Part shown: in pieces, positions 7,883 to 15,459 of the stretch
How positions within the stretch are numbered: the stretch's first letter is position 1
Layout of the letters: each line of letters begins with the position of its first letter
NCBI RefSeq assembly: GCF_009811655.1
Contig: NZ_BGJX01000008.1
Span: 62,001 to 126,000 of the forward strand
Source of the DNA: Methylosinus sp. Ce-a6
GTDB taxonomy: Bacteria > Pseudomonadota > Alphaproteobacteria > Rhizobiales > Beijerinckiaceae
Direction of reading: 5' to 3'
DNA: 64,000 nucleotides
Made by a program: the position numbers and the translations under genes
The notes under the pieces: generated by a model
What the model was told of the DNA's origin: nothing
Databases searched by the model: none
Seen by the model: the letters and a program-made list of their open reading frames with translations, nothing else

Positions 7883-8110
7883 ATGGCAGATGAAAAGTAC
7901 CGGCCTATCCAGGACAGAGGATACACACTTCTCGCGGATCTCTGTAATGAAGCCGTCACGCTATTCGGCCCGAACTGGGAAGCGATCGAGCGGCATGTCT
8001 CGAACCGACTCGAAGGAATGGACTCGCCGGAGCGAACTCATCTAAAGGAGAAGATTCAGCAAATTCTGGGATTCCACGCCCCTGATCGTTTCCGAGACGG
8101 AACGCATTGA
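7883..8110 (+). CDS. hypothetical protein, 75 residues
   Basis: A small charged protein transcribed divergently from the acyltransferase operon, with about 120 bp between the starts that must hold both promoters. The start follows AAGGCGGG at 7870. The sequence contains LADLCNEAVTLFGPNWEAIERHV-type helices in short amphipathic blocks and a basic tail. No family is recognised. The composition is AT-richer than the chromosome, like the other genes of the island. Confidence 0.5.
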   Translation: MADEKYRPIQDRGYTLLADLCNEAVTLFGPNWEAIERHVSNRLEGMDSPERTHLKEKIQQILGFHAPDRFRDGTH

Positions 8111-8129
8111 CCTTTGTCGGCAGCACCGA

Positions 8130-9104
8130 TCATTCATCGATATTAAATAGAGATCGGAATCCGATATCGTAGGCCGATGGTCTCGCGTGCAGATCTATTT
8201 TTTTCCCAAACCACGGGTTTGCAGGCCCGAGAATCGAGGAAAGCCAATCGAAAACGAGACGTACGGGGCGGGAATCCAATCGCTGCCTTACCGCGATCAG
8301 GAACATCGGCACCGAAATCCTGGCATCGAGGTTCAATGGGACCGAGCTCGGCTCAAGCACTGTATAGCTCGCTAACAGCCCGATCCCGAGGCCCGATTTC
8401 ACAAGCATTCCGTAGGCAAAAGCATGGTCACAGAAGTGAGCTATGGTGCCGCGGTCACAAAGATCTAACCAGCTATCCCAAAGACCTGTTCTTGCTGAAT
8501 AGAACTCGGATTGAATGAAACGATGTTGTGCTATGTTTTCCTGCGTTGGTAAACCATAATTACGGATATACGTTTTTGAAACGATCGGAATGAAATGCAA
8601 ATATCCGAGTGGTTGGAAAGCCAACTCCCCAGAATCAGCGCTTTTGAAACCGACCATCATATCTGTCTGATTTTCCTTCAGATTAGTGATATTATATGGC
8701 GTTTTTAAATGAACTTGAATTTTTGGGTGCTCTCTAGAGAAAGCCTCTAAGCTCGGGGCCAAGAAAATCGAGCTGAGCGCATCGGTGATGCTGATGCGAA
8801 CAACTCCCTTTATTTCTCCTGTCTTTGATTTTATGCCACTGCTGAGCGCAAATAGCTGCTGATCAAGTTTACATACAGACTGTGCAAGCAGCTCACCTTT
8901 CTCTGTGAAAATCACTCCGTGTTTCGTTGGCACTACAAGCTGAGAACCCATAAGATCCTGCAATCGCTTGACCTGACGGCTTACGGTCGGATGGCTCATT
9001 CCTAGCATATCTGCTGCACGATTGAATGATCCTGCCTTCGCCACCGCGAGAAACACGCGCAGCTCTCCCCAGAATTGGCCGCTCAGGATGTTTTTATCAT
9101 CCAT
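8130..9104 (-). CDS. LysR-family transcriptional regulator, orphan
   Basis: A 324-residue regulator. Residues 10-68 form the winged helix-turn-helix (FWGELRVFLAVAKAGSF, then SHPTVSRQVKRL). The rest is a substrate-binding effector domain (VRISITDAL, then a GFKSAD strand). The ATG at 9104 places the HTH at the usual distance from the N-terminus; ATG at 9149 or GTG at 9221 would add 15 or 39 residues. The usual divergent target gene is missing: the DNA to the right carries only a decapitated nuclease gene. The gene is visibly AT-richer than the chromosome. Target and ligand are unknown. Confidence 0.85.
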   Translation of the reverse strand: MDDKNILSGQFWGELRVFLAVAKAGSFNRAADMLGMSHPTVSRQVKRLQDLMGSQLVVPTKHGVIFTEKGELLAQSVCKLDQQLFALSSGIKSKTGEIKGVVRISITDALSSIFLAPSLEAFSREHPKIQVHLKTPYNITNLKENQTDMMVGFKSADSGELAFQPLGYLHFIPIVSKTYIRNYGLPTQENIAQHRFIQSEFYSARTGLWDSWLDLCDRGTIAHFCDHAFAYGMLVKSGLGIGLLASYTVLEPSSVPLNLDARISVPMFLIAVRQRLDSRPVRLVFDWLSSILGPANPWFGKKIDLHARPSAYDIGFRSLFNIDE

Positions 9105-9269
9105 TACACTACGGTGGAGGGACTTTTGATCGGGAGTAAATGGTTCCATAACTGCAACCCACCCAGCCGCAAGGAGAAATGTGGGCGAACGAAATGTGCG
9201 CTCCTCGCAATCAACGCCCACCTAAGCCATAACGATTGCAGCAAAAATACATCGCGTCGAGTTTTTTGC

Positions 9270-9977
9270 GCCTTCGTCCATGCGGCGACCTGGGCCGACG
9301 ACATCAAGCGCAGCAACAATTACCAGCGGCGCTCGATTGCCCAGGACGGCGCCAGCGCAACGGCGAACACCGGCTATTCCGACCACCTCGTCCACGACTA
9401 CTGGCACTATGTCGACCTGCCGTTCTCGTCCGACGGCACGCCCGGCGAAACGCCGCAGGCGCCGAACGCGCTGACGCAGATCGAGGCGTTTCAGCAGGCC
9501 CTCGCCTCCAATTCGGCGAGCGATGACGTGAAGTCCTACGATCTCGTGTGGCTGCTCCATCTGGTCGGCGATGTTCACCAGCCGCTGCACGCAACATCGC
9601 GGTTCTCGCGCGGCATGCCGAAGGGCGATCAGGGCGGCAATAAGGAGACCGTCTGCCTCGCGTTCACATGCGGGGCCAAGCTCCATGCCTATTGGGATGG
9701 GCTGCTGGGCGATCGGGGCGGTCCCTCGGACGCCGAGGCGCTCGCGGCCACCCTGCCCTCGCCCGATGCGACGGCGGCCATCGAGGATCCTGTGGCCTGG
9801 GTGCGCGAGAGCGAGAAGCTTGCCGAGCGGTTCGTCTATGTCGGGCCGATCGGCGACGGCGCGGGGCCGTTTGCGCTGACCGACGCCTATCAGGCGGAGG
9901 CGAAAAGAATTGCGGAGCGGCAGGTCGCGCTCGCTGGGGCAAGGCTGGCAGGATCGATCAATGCAGCCCTTCAGTGA
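9270..9977 (+). pseudogene. S1/P1 nuclease, 5'-truncated
   Basis: About 235 residues clearly belong to the S1/P1 zinc nuclease family: ATWADDIK, a YWHYVDLPF block, LLHLVGDVHQPLH and KLHAYWDGLLGD supply most zinc ligands. The family's N-terminus, with the signal peptide, the invariant mature Trp1 and the following zinc-binding His, is absent. Homology starts abruptly at about 9270, just past AT-rich sequence holding the LysR gene. A frame open from 9075 exists, but those residues are not S1/P1-like. Without the N-terminal ligands and export signal the enzyme should be inactive. The break probably marks a recombination or insertion junction. Confidence 0.8.
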
Positions 9978-10090
9978 ACATCGTAGCCGGCTCGATCGTG
10001 ACATCGGTCGAAGCCGAAAAAATCGAATGGCATTCTCCCACGAGGATCGGCTAGAAACTCGCGACGATGACGAGCTGTCGTGAGGCGTCT

Positions 10091-10795
10091 ATGGCAATTT
10101 TTCAGCCGAATAATCCGAATTTCTTTCAACCGGAAGGAAACCTACAGCAGCTACAGATCAAGCCTGCGCCCATCACGATCAGATGTCCGCATTGCCGTCA
10201 ATTGGGAACATTCTCTGTTTTTGGCAGCGCCGCAATTGAATATAGTAAAAATGGGCAAATAGAACATCGCCCAGCGATGCAAATTTGTTCTGCGTCGATA
10301 AGAATTTGCCCAAATGCAGAATGTTTTGGGTTCGTTTTTGTCGTCCTCGCGAACGGACGGGTCGTAGAAATAGAACCTCCAGAGCTTATAGATTTCAACT
10401 CCGAAAACCTTCCGTTGCCTATCCTGGCGACGTTGAGAGAAGCGATTTCATGTCATGCGGCCGGCGCTCATCGCGCCGCTGCAATGATGGTGCGGAGGCT
10501 GCTCGAGGAAATCTGCGATCTCAATAGCGCGCAAGGCAGCAACCTTCATCAGAAGCTTGTATCGTTGAAAACAACGATCGTTCTTCCAGAAGCGCTATTT
10601 GAGGCAATGATGGAACTAAAAGCTCTCGGGAATGATGCCGCCCACATCGAGGCAAAAGCATATGATAATATCGGTAGCGAAGAGGCCGCAGACTCCATCG
10701 AGTTGGCAAAAGAAATTCTCAAGGCTTTATACCAACTCCAGTCTCTGCTTTCTCGCCTGCAAGCCCGAAAGCCTCCATCCGCTTCACCGTCGTGA
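10091..10795 (+). CDS. DUF4145 domain protein
   Basis: A 234-residue protein. An N-terminal zinc-ribbon-like part (CPHCRQLG, then CPNAECFG) is followed by the DUF4145 helical core (LREAISCHAAGAHRAAAM, then VRRLLEEIC, and the signature LKALGNDAAH). DUF4145 is of unknown function and is often seen in mobile regions or fused to restriction enzymes. ATG at 10091 is preferred over an upstream start at 10067. The gene is AT-rich relative to the chromosome and lies between the nuclease remnant and tRNA-Ser, so it is plausibly island cargo. Confidence 0.75.
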   Translation: MAIFQPNNPNFFQPEGNLQQLQIKPAPITIRCPHCRQLGTFSVFGSAAIEYSKNGQIEHRPAMQICSASIRICPNAECFGFVFVVLANGRVVEIEPPELIDFNSENLPLPILATLREAISCHAAGAHRAAAMMVRRLLEEICDLNSAQGSNLHQKLVSLKTTIVLPEALFEAMMELKALGNDAAHIEAKAYDNIGSEEAADSIELAKEILKALYQLQSLLSRLQARKPPSASPS

Positions 10796-11076
10796 CCCAC
10801 GCGAGAGCGGGATCCGCAACGGACGCGTCACGTTAGCCTACACTCGGGACGAGGCGCCCATCCCTGAGCGTCGGTCGTCGCAAGCGGTGCCGAACTCGAC
10901 TGGCGGCGGAGGCCTTCTCTCGAACAAGCGCACTCTTTGCGCACCAATAAGTCGGTCAGGAAGAGCATCGAACGCCGCCGGAACAAACTGTGCCGACTAT
11001 CGTGCCTGGACGAACCGCTTCCGTTCGCGCCATTTGCGCCATATGCGGACGCAAAAATTGACATAAGTTATTGATC

Positions 11077-11166
11077 TGGCGGAAGGGGTGGGATTCGAAC
11101 CCACGGTGGGGTTTCCCCCACGGCGGTTTTCAAGACCGCTGCCTTAAACCACTCGGCCACCCTTCC
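11077..11166 (-). tRNA. tRNA-Ser(TGA)
   Basis: Read on the minus strand, the acceptor stem GGAAGGG pairs with CCCTTCC. The anticodon stem GCGGT/ACCGC carries loop CTTGAAA, giving anticodon TGA, and there is a long variable arm (TGGGG/CCCCA) as expected for serine. The T-loop is GTTCGAATC and CCA is encoded. The 3' end points left toward the accessory island, the usual orientation for a tRNA used as an integration site. Confidence 0.95.
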
Positions 11167-11294
11167 GAACCGCCCCCGACTCTTCGCGCGCGCGAAAGCA
11201 TCCGGCGGCGCGCGAGGAATCGGGCGACAGCCTATCGCTTCTCTATGACGCTGCGTCAACCGGCCGCTGCGGCGCCCCGCTCAGGCCCTGCGCC

Positions 11295-11387
11295 CTAGCG
11301 GAACCACACATAGACGATGGACGCCGCCAGAGCCAGGACGAGACCGATCGCCGTATTGCGAAGAAAGCCGCCTTCGAACTCCTCCAT
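11295..11387 (-). CDS. 30-residue single-pass membrane protein
   Basis: A very short minus-strand frame with an AAGGAGAAG ribosome-binding site five bases before its ATG. The peptide starts with an acidic MEEFEGGF, then RNT, then a hydrophobic helix (AIGLVLALAASIVYVWF), and ends with Arg and TAG. The acidic N-terminus, basic C-terminal residue and short helix are typical of small inner-membrane proteins, with an N-out or tail-anchored topology possible. The strong RBS and clean helix make chance less likely. No family is recognised. It lies alone between tRNA-Ser and the pantothenate operon. Confidence 0.55.
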   Translation of the reverse strand: MEEFEGGFLRNTAIGLVLALAASIVYVWFR

Positions 11388-11495
11388 TTTTCTTCTCCTT
11401 TTGGTCGCGTCGATTCGACGCACTTTCAAAAACGACGTCCAATGATGAGAATATCAGGCGAGGGCGGTGAATTCCCAGGGGCCGTCCTCGCCCGG

Positions 11496-11528
11496 GAGCC
11501 CGGCCGAGGCCGGGCTCTTTCCTTTTTT
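11496..11528 (+). terminator. strong plus-strand terminator hairpin without an obvious gene
   Basis: A perfect 9-bp stem (GAGCCCGGC/GCCGGGCTC) with a CGAG loop is followed by TTTCCTTTTTT. A second hairpin (GGCGAGG with CCTCGCC) lies just upstream at about 11457-11492. No plus-strand protein gene precedes it, so it may end a small RNA, or it may attenuate a leader for the downstream operon, which begins at 11695. Confidence 0.6.
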
Positions 11529-11694
11529 CGACGGGGCTGCGCCGAGGCGCCGGCGTCTCGCTCGCGGCGCAGCGGCGCGTAAGGCCCGCCTTGGATCGAA
11601 AAGAGGCGGATATTTTGTTATCGGACGCCCCCCTCCGAACGATTCCTCTGCGGCGGAAATCGCTCTATGTTTCGCCCGCATCCAGGACGACCTC

Positions 11695-12144
11695 ATGCCG
11701 CTCTATTTCGCCTATGGCGCCAATATGGACGTCGCCGCAATGGCCGCGCGCTGCCCGAGATCGCGGCCGCTCGGCCTCGGCCGGATCGCGCGCTATCGCT
11801 TCGCAATTGCGGAGATCGGATTCGCCACCATCGTCCCGGATGGGCGCGCGCAGGTCCATGGCCTCATCTTCGACCTCGCCGTGGCGGATGTTCCGGCGCT
11901 CGATCGTTACGAGGAGGTCGGCCGCGGCCTCTACCGCAAGACCATCCTGCCCGTGCTGCGCAAGCCGGCCGGCGCGGCGCAGGCGCTCGTCTATATCGGG
12001 ACAGCCGCGCGCGAGGGCGGCCCGGCGCCGGGCTATGTCGAGAGCGTCGCCGCCTCGGCGCGCTCGCTCGGCCTGCCTTCGGCCTATATCGCCTTTCTGG
12101 AGAGCCTCGCGCCAGCCGCGCAGCAGAGGATGAGCCGAAAATGA
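11695..12144 (+). CDS. gamma-glutamylcyclotransferase-fold protein
   Basis: A 149-residue protein of the GGCT/AIG2-like family. It starts with the family signature LYFAYGANMD (Y-G-S/A-N-M), continues with LGRIARYRFAI and has an acidic DRYEEVGRGLYRK block, where the family carries its catalytic Glu. Members cyclise gamma-glutamyl groups, but many bacterial homologues have no proven substrate. The longer upstream frame is low-complexity and lacks family features, so the ATG at 11695 is preferred. Its stop overlaps panC by ATGA, so the two are co-translated. Confidence 0.75.
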   Translation: MPLYFAYGANMDVAAMAARCPRSRPLGLGRIARYRFAIAEIGFATIVPDGRAQVHGLIFDLAVADVPALDRYEEVGRGLYRKTILPVLRKPAGAAQALVYIGTAAREGGPAPGYVESVAASARSLGLPSAYIAFLESLAPAAQQRMSRK

Positions 12145-13007
12145 GCGCCTTTCCCATCCAGACCGTCCATACGCTCGCCGAGCTGCGCCAGCGCGTCGCG
12201 CTGTGGCGGGCGCGCGGCGAGCGCGTCGGCTTCGTCCCCACCATGGGCGCGCTGCACGACGGCCATCTCTCGCTGGTCGAGGAGGCGCGCCGGCGCGCCC
12301 GGCGCGTGATGGTCTCGGTCTTCGTCAATCCCACGCAATTTGCCGCGGGCGAGGATTTCGATCGTTATCCCCGCACGCTCGCCGCCGATGTCGAGCGGCT
12401 CGCGCGCGTCGACGCCGATCTCTGCTATGCGCCCGCGGCGGAGGAAATCTATCCGCCGGGCTTTTCCACCGCCGTCACCGTGGGCGGGCCGGCCGTCGCC
12501 GATCTCGAGGACCATTTCCGCCCGACGCATTTTTCCGGCGTCGCGCTCGTCGTCGCCAAGCTCTTGAACCAGGCGGACTGCGACGTCGCTGTGTTCGGCG
12601 AGAAGGACTATCAGCAATTGCTGGTCATCCGCCGCCTCGCGCGCGATCTCGACCTGCGCGCCGAGATCGTCGGCGCGCCGACGCTGCGCGAGGCGGACGG
12701 CCTCGCCATGTCGTCGCGCAACATCTATCTCTCGAAGGAGGAGCGGGCCGTCGCCCCCGCGCTCCATCGCGCGCTGACCGAGGCGGCGCGGCTCATCGCC
12801 GAGGGCGAGCCGATCGGTCATGTGATGGCCGGGGCGCGCGAAGAGATCGCGGCGAAGGGCTTCGTCATCGATTATCTCGAAGCGCGCCACGCCGAGACGC
12901 TGGCCCGCGTCGCCTTTCGTCACGACGGCCCGATCCGCCTGCTGGTCGCAGCAAAGCTCGGCGCGACAAGGCTCATCGACAATGTCGCCGTCGAGGCGCC
13001 GCGATGA
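12141..13007 (+). CDS. panC: pantothenate synthetase
   Basis: A 288-residue enzyme joining pantoate and beta-alanine with ATP in coenzyme A synthesis; cytosolic. Clear family blocks: VPTMGALHDGHLSL (nucleotide-binding, HIGH-like), VSVFVNPTQF, FGEKDYQQL and the KMSKS-like SSRNIYLS region. Length is normal. It overlaps the GGCT-like gene and the acylphosphatase gene by 4 bp each, so the three form a tightly coupled operon. No panB is visible nearby. Confidence 0.97.
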   Translation: MSAFPIQTVHTLAELRQRVALWRARGERVGFVPTMGALHDGHLSLVEEARRRARRVMVSVFVNPTQFAAGEDFDRYPRTLAADVERLARVDADLCYAPAAEEIYPPGFSTAVTVGGPAVADLEDHFRPTHFSGVALVVAKLLNQADCDVAVFGEKDYQQLLVIRRLARDLDLRAEIVGAPTLREADGLAMSSRNIYLSKEERAVAPALHRALTEAARLIAEGEPIGHVMAGAREEIAAKGFVIDYLEARHAETLARVAFRHDGPIRLLVAAKLGATRLIDNVAVEAPR

Positions 13008-13291
13008 GCGAGGCGCGGCTCGTCGTCCGCATCATCGTGCGCGGCCGCGTGCAGGGCGTCGGCTTTCGCGCCTTTGTCGCGCGGGAGGCGCGGCGGCTCG
13101 CGCTCGCCGGCTGGGCGCGCAATTGCGACGACGGCGCGGTGGAGATCGTCGCCGCCGGGCCTCGCGACGCGCTCGATTCGCTTATCGCGACGGCGCGGCG
13201 CGGGCCGGCGCTGGCGCGCGTCCACGATCTTCGACGGGAGGAGACGGACGCGGCCGCTCTCGTCGAGCGGCGTGGCGATGTGGAGTTTTGA
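13004..13291 (+). CDS. acylphosphatase
   Basis: A 95-residue protein with the acylphosphatase signature GRVQGVGFR (catalytic Arg) and GWARNCDDGAVEI (catalytic Asn). The family hydrolyses acyl phosphates. Start is an ATGA overlap with panC; the stop is just upstream of the cysQ-like gene, so it belongs to the same operon. Confidence 0.92.
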   Translation: MSEARLVVRIIVRGRVQGVGFRAFVAREARRLALAGWARNCDDGAVEIVAAGPRDALDSLIATARRGPALARVHDLRREETDAAALVERRGDVEF

Positions 13292-13298
13292 CGGCGAC

Positions 13299-14123
13299 AT
13301 GCGGATGGACAGCGACGAGGATTTCGACGCGCTCGCGGCGGCTTTCGCCGATCTCACGACGCGCGCCGGCGCTATTCCCATGGCGCTGCTCGCCGCCCCG
13401 ACCATCGACGCGCGGGCGAAAAAGGATTCGAGCCCGGTCTGCGAGGCGGACGAGAAGATCGAGGCCTTTCTCACCGCGCGGCTCGCCGAGCTGCTGCCCG
13501 GCGTTCCCATCGTCGCCGAGGAGGCCGCCGCCGCCGGCGCCGACTTCGCACGCGCAAAGACGTTTCTGCTCGTCGACCCGCTCGACGGCACGCGCGAGTT
13601 TCTGGCGCGCAGCAGCGAGTTCACCATCAACATCGGCCTCATCGTCGCGGGCGCGCCGCGCGCCGGCGCGGTTTTCGCCCCGGTTCTCGGGAAATTGTGG
13701 TTCGCCGGCGCGCGCGCCTTCTCCGCCGACGCCGCGCCCGGCCTTCCGGCGCCGCCGCGCGACGCCTGGCGGGCGCTCCGCGTGCGCGCGCTTCCCGCCG
13801 AGGGGCCGACGGCGCTGGTCAGCCGCTCCCATCTCGACGAGGCGACGCGCGCCTTTCTGAAAGAGCGCGATGTCGCCGCCATTCGCGAAATCGGCTCATC
13901 GATCAAATTCTGCCTTCTGGCGGAGGGCGCGGCCGATCTCTATCCGCGCTTCGGCCCGACGATGGAATGGGACACGGCCGCCGGCGACGCCGTGCTGCGC
14001 GCGGCCGGCGGCGGCGTCGTCGATCCCTCCGGCCGCCCGCTCGTCTATGGCAAGGCGGACGCATCCTATCGCAATGGAGCTTTCATCGCCTTCGGCGACA
14101 GCGCCGCTGCAAGACTTTGTTAA
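13299..14123 (+). CDS. cysQ: inositol monophosphatase-family phosphatase, CysQ-like
   Basis: A 274-residue protein of the Mg-dependent inositol monophosphatase superfamily. The metal site is complete: a VAEEAA glutamate, DPLDGTREF and WDTAAGDAVL. The GTREF form, with the ITINIGLI-like block after it, is typical of 3'(2'),5'-bisphosphate nucleotidase CysQ, which clears PAP made during sulfate assimilation. Alternative starts at 13278 (overlapping the acylphosphatase gene) and 13305 exist. It is downstream of panC-acylphosphatase in the same direction. The exact substrate is an inference. Confidence 0.85.
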   Translation: MRMDSDEDFDALAAAFADLTTRAGAIPMALLAAPTIDARAKKDSSPVCEADEKIEAFLTARLAELLPGVPIVAEEAAAAGADFARAKTFLLVDPLDGTREFLARSSEFTINIGLIVAGAPRAGAVFAPVLGKLWFAGARAFSADAAPGLPAPPRDAWRALRVRALPAEGPTALVSRSHLDEATRAFLKERDVAAIREIGSSIKFCLLAEGAADLYPRFGPTMEWDTAAGDAVLRAAGGGVVDPSGRPLVYGKADASYRNGAFIAFGDSAAARLC

Positions 14124-14255
14124 GGACGCGGCGAGATTCTTCTTTCGCGAAGAACAGCCGCTCGACGCGCGCCGTCGCGGCGCCATGGGCGCGACACGAT
14201 CGCATTGAAACGTCAGCGGAATGATTCGCATCCGTTGCAACCGGGATTTTTCGTC

Positions 14256-14873
14256 ATGCGCGCCGCTCATCCGATTCCCAGGCAGATGCTCGCGACCCGC
14301 CGGGAGATGCTCGCTCTCGCCTCGGCCGCTGTCCTGTCGCCGCTCACGCCGGCGCGCGCCGCCTATGGCGAGCGGCCCGAGCAAAGACCGGAGCCCATGT
14401 CCGGCGACGAGGTGGTGCGCAGCGGCCACCGCTTCTTCGGCGCCATCGCGCGCGATCTCGCGCAGGGCGTCGAGCAATTGGCGCGCCGCTGGGGCCGGCC
14501 GAACGCCTATGTGCTCGGCCAGGAGGGATCGGGGGCCTTCATCGGCGGCCTGCGCTATGGCGAGGGCGTGATGTATACGCGCAACGCCGGGCAGCGGCGC
14601 GTCTATTGGCAGGGGCCGTCGCTCGGCTTCGACGCCGGCGCCGACGGCGACCGGACGATGATGCTCATCTATAATCTGCCTTCGGTCGACGCCATCTACA
14701 CGCGCTTCGGCGGCGTCGCCGGCTCCGCTTATCTCGTCGGCGGCCTCGGCTTCACCGAGCTCACCGCCGACGGCGTCGTCATCGCGCCGATCCGCGCCGG
14801 CCTCGGCGCGCGATTGGGCGTCAATCTCGGCTATCTGAAATTCACGCCCGAAGCGACGTGGAATCCGTTCTGA
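14256..14873 (+). CDS. eipA: EipA-family periplasmic protein (DUF1134)
   Basis: A 205-residue protein with a twin-arginine-type export signal (TRREMLALASAA then an AxA-like cleavage site near residue 35). The mature part matches DUF1134: GQEGSGAFIGGLRYGEG, VYWQGPSLGFDAG and GGVAGSAYLVGGLG. In Brucella this family is called EipA and is needed for envelope integrity. Start chosen at 14256; a longer frame from 14205 would bury the signal. A gap of about 130 bp precedes it, enough for a promoter. Confidence 0.88.
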   Translation: MRAAHPIPRQMLATRREMLALASAAVLSPLTPARAAYGERPEQRPEPMSGDEVVRSGHRFFGAIARDLAQGVEQLARRWGRPNAYVLGQEGSGAFIGGLRYGEGVMYTRNAGQRRVYWQGPSLGFDAGADGDRTMMLIYNLPSVDAIYTRFGGVAGSAYLVGGLGFTELTADGVVIAPIRAGLGARLGVNLGYLKFTPEATWNPF

Positions 14874-14901
14874 AAAGCCAGGACCGCCGCCGCGGAGATT
14901 T

Positions 14902-15456
14902 TCACGATCGCCGCGCGACGACGATCTGCGTGTCGCCATAGCGGCGGCGCTCTTCCTCGACGATTTCCGCGGGCAGCGAGAGAGGAGCCTCCGCCGCCTC
15001 TTCGACGACGACGAGCGCGCCCTCGGCGAGCCAGCCGCCTTCGACGAGCGAGCGAAGCGCGCGCGAGGCGAGATCGCGCCCATAGGGCGGATCGAGAAAG
15101 GCGAGGGTGAATAATTCGCCCGGCGGCGCGAGGCCGAGCCTGGTCGCGTCGCGGCGGAAGACGCGCGTCAGGCCGCCTGCGCCCAAGGCCTCGACATTGG
15201 CGCGCAGCAGCGCGCGCGCCTCCGCGCCTTCATCGACGAAGAGGATACGCTCGGCGCCGCGCGAAAGCGCCTCGAGGCCGAGCGCGCCCGTGCCGGCGAA
15301 GAGATCGACGACGCGCGCCCCCGGAACCGGATCGCCATAGGCGTGGGCGAGAATGTCGAAGATCGACTCGCGCAGCCGATCCGAAGTCGGGCGAATCGAC
15401 TGCGATTGCGGCGCCTTCAGCGCGCGCCCGCGAAAGGCGCCGGCGACGATGCGCAT
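14902..15456 (-). CDS. rsmD: 16S rRNA (guanine966-N2)-methyltransferase
   Basis: A 184-residue class I methyltransferase. MRIVAGAFRGRAL at the start, the SAM-binding DLFAGTGALGLEAL and the catalytic DPPY motif are those of RsmD, which methylates G966 of 16S rRNA during 30S assembly. Only three bases separate it from the pseudouridine synthase stop upstream, so both are on one transcript and share a ribosomal-RNA modification theme. Confidence 0.95.
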   Translation of the reverse strand: MRIVAGAFRGRALKAPQSQSIRPTSDRLRESIFDILAHAYGDPVPGARVVDLFAGTGALGLEALSRGAERILFVDEGAEARALLRANVEALGAGGLTRVFRRDATRLGLAPPGELFTLAFLDPPYGRDLASRALRSLVEGGWLAEGALVVVEEAAEAPLSLPAEIVEEERRRYGDTQIVVARRS

Positions 15457-15459
15457 CGG

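Noticed and set aside
9075..9269. Upstream extension of the S1/P1 nuclease frame as its true N-terminus
   Set aside because: The residues show no signal peptide, no leading Trp and no zinc-binding His, and overlap the LysR promoter side.
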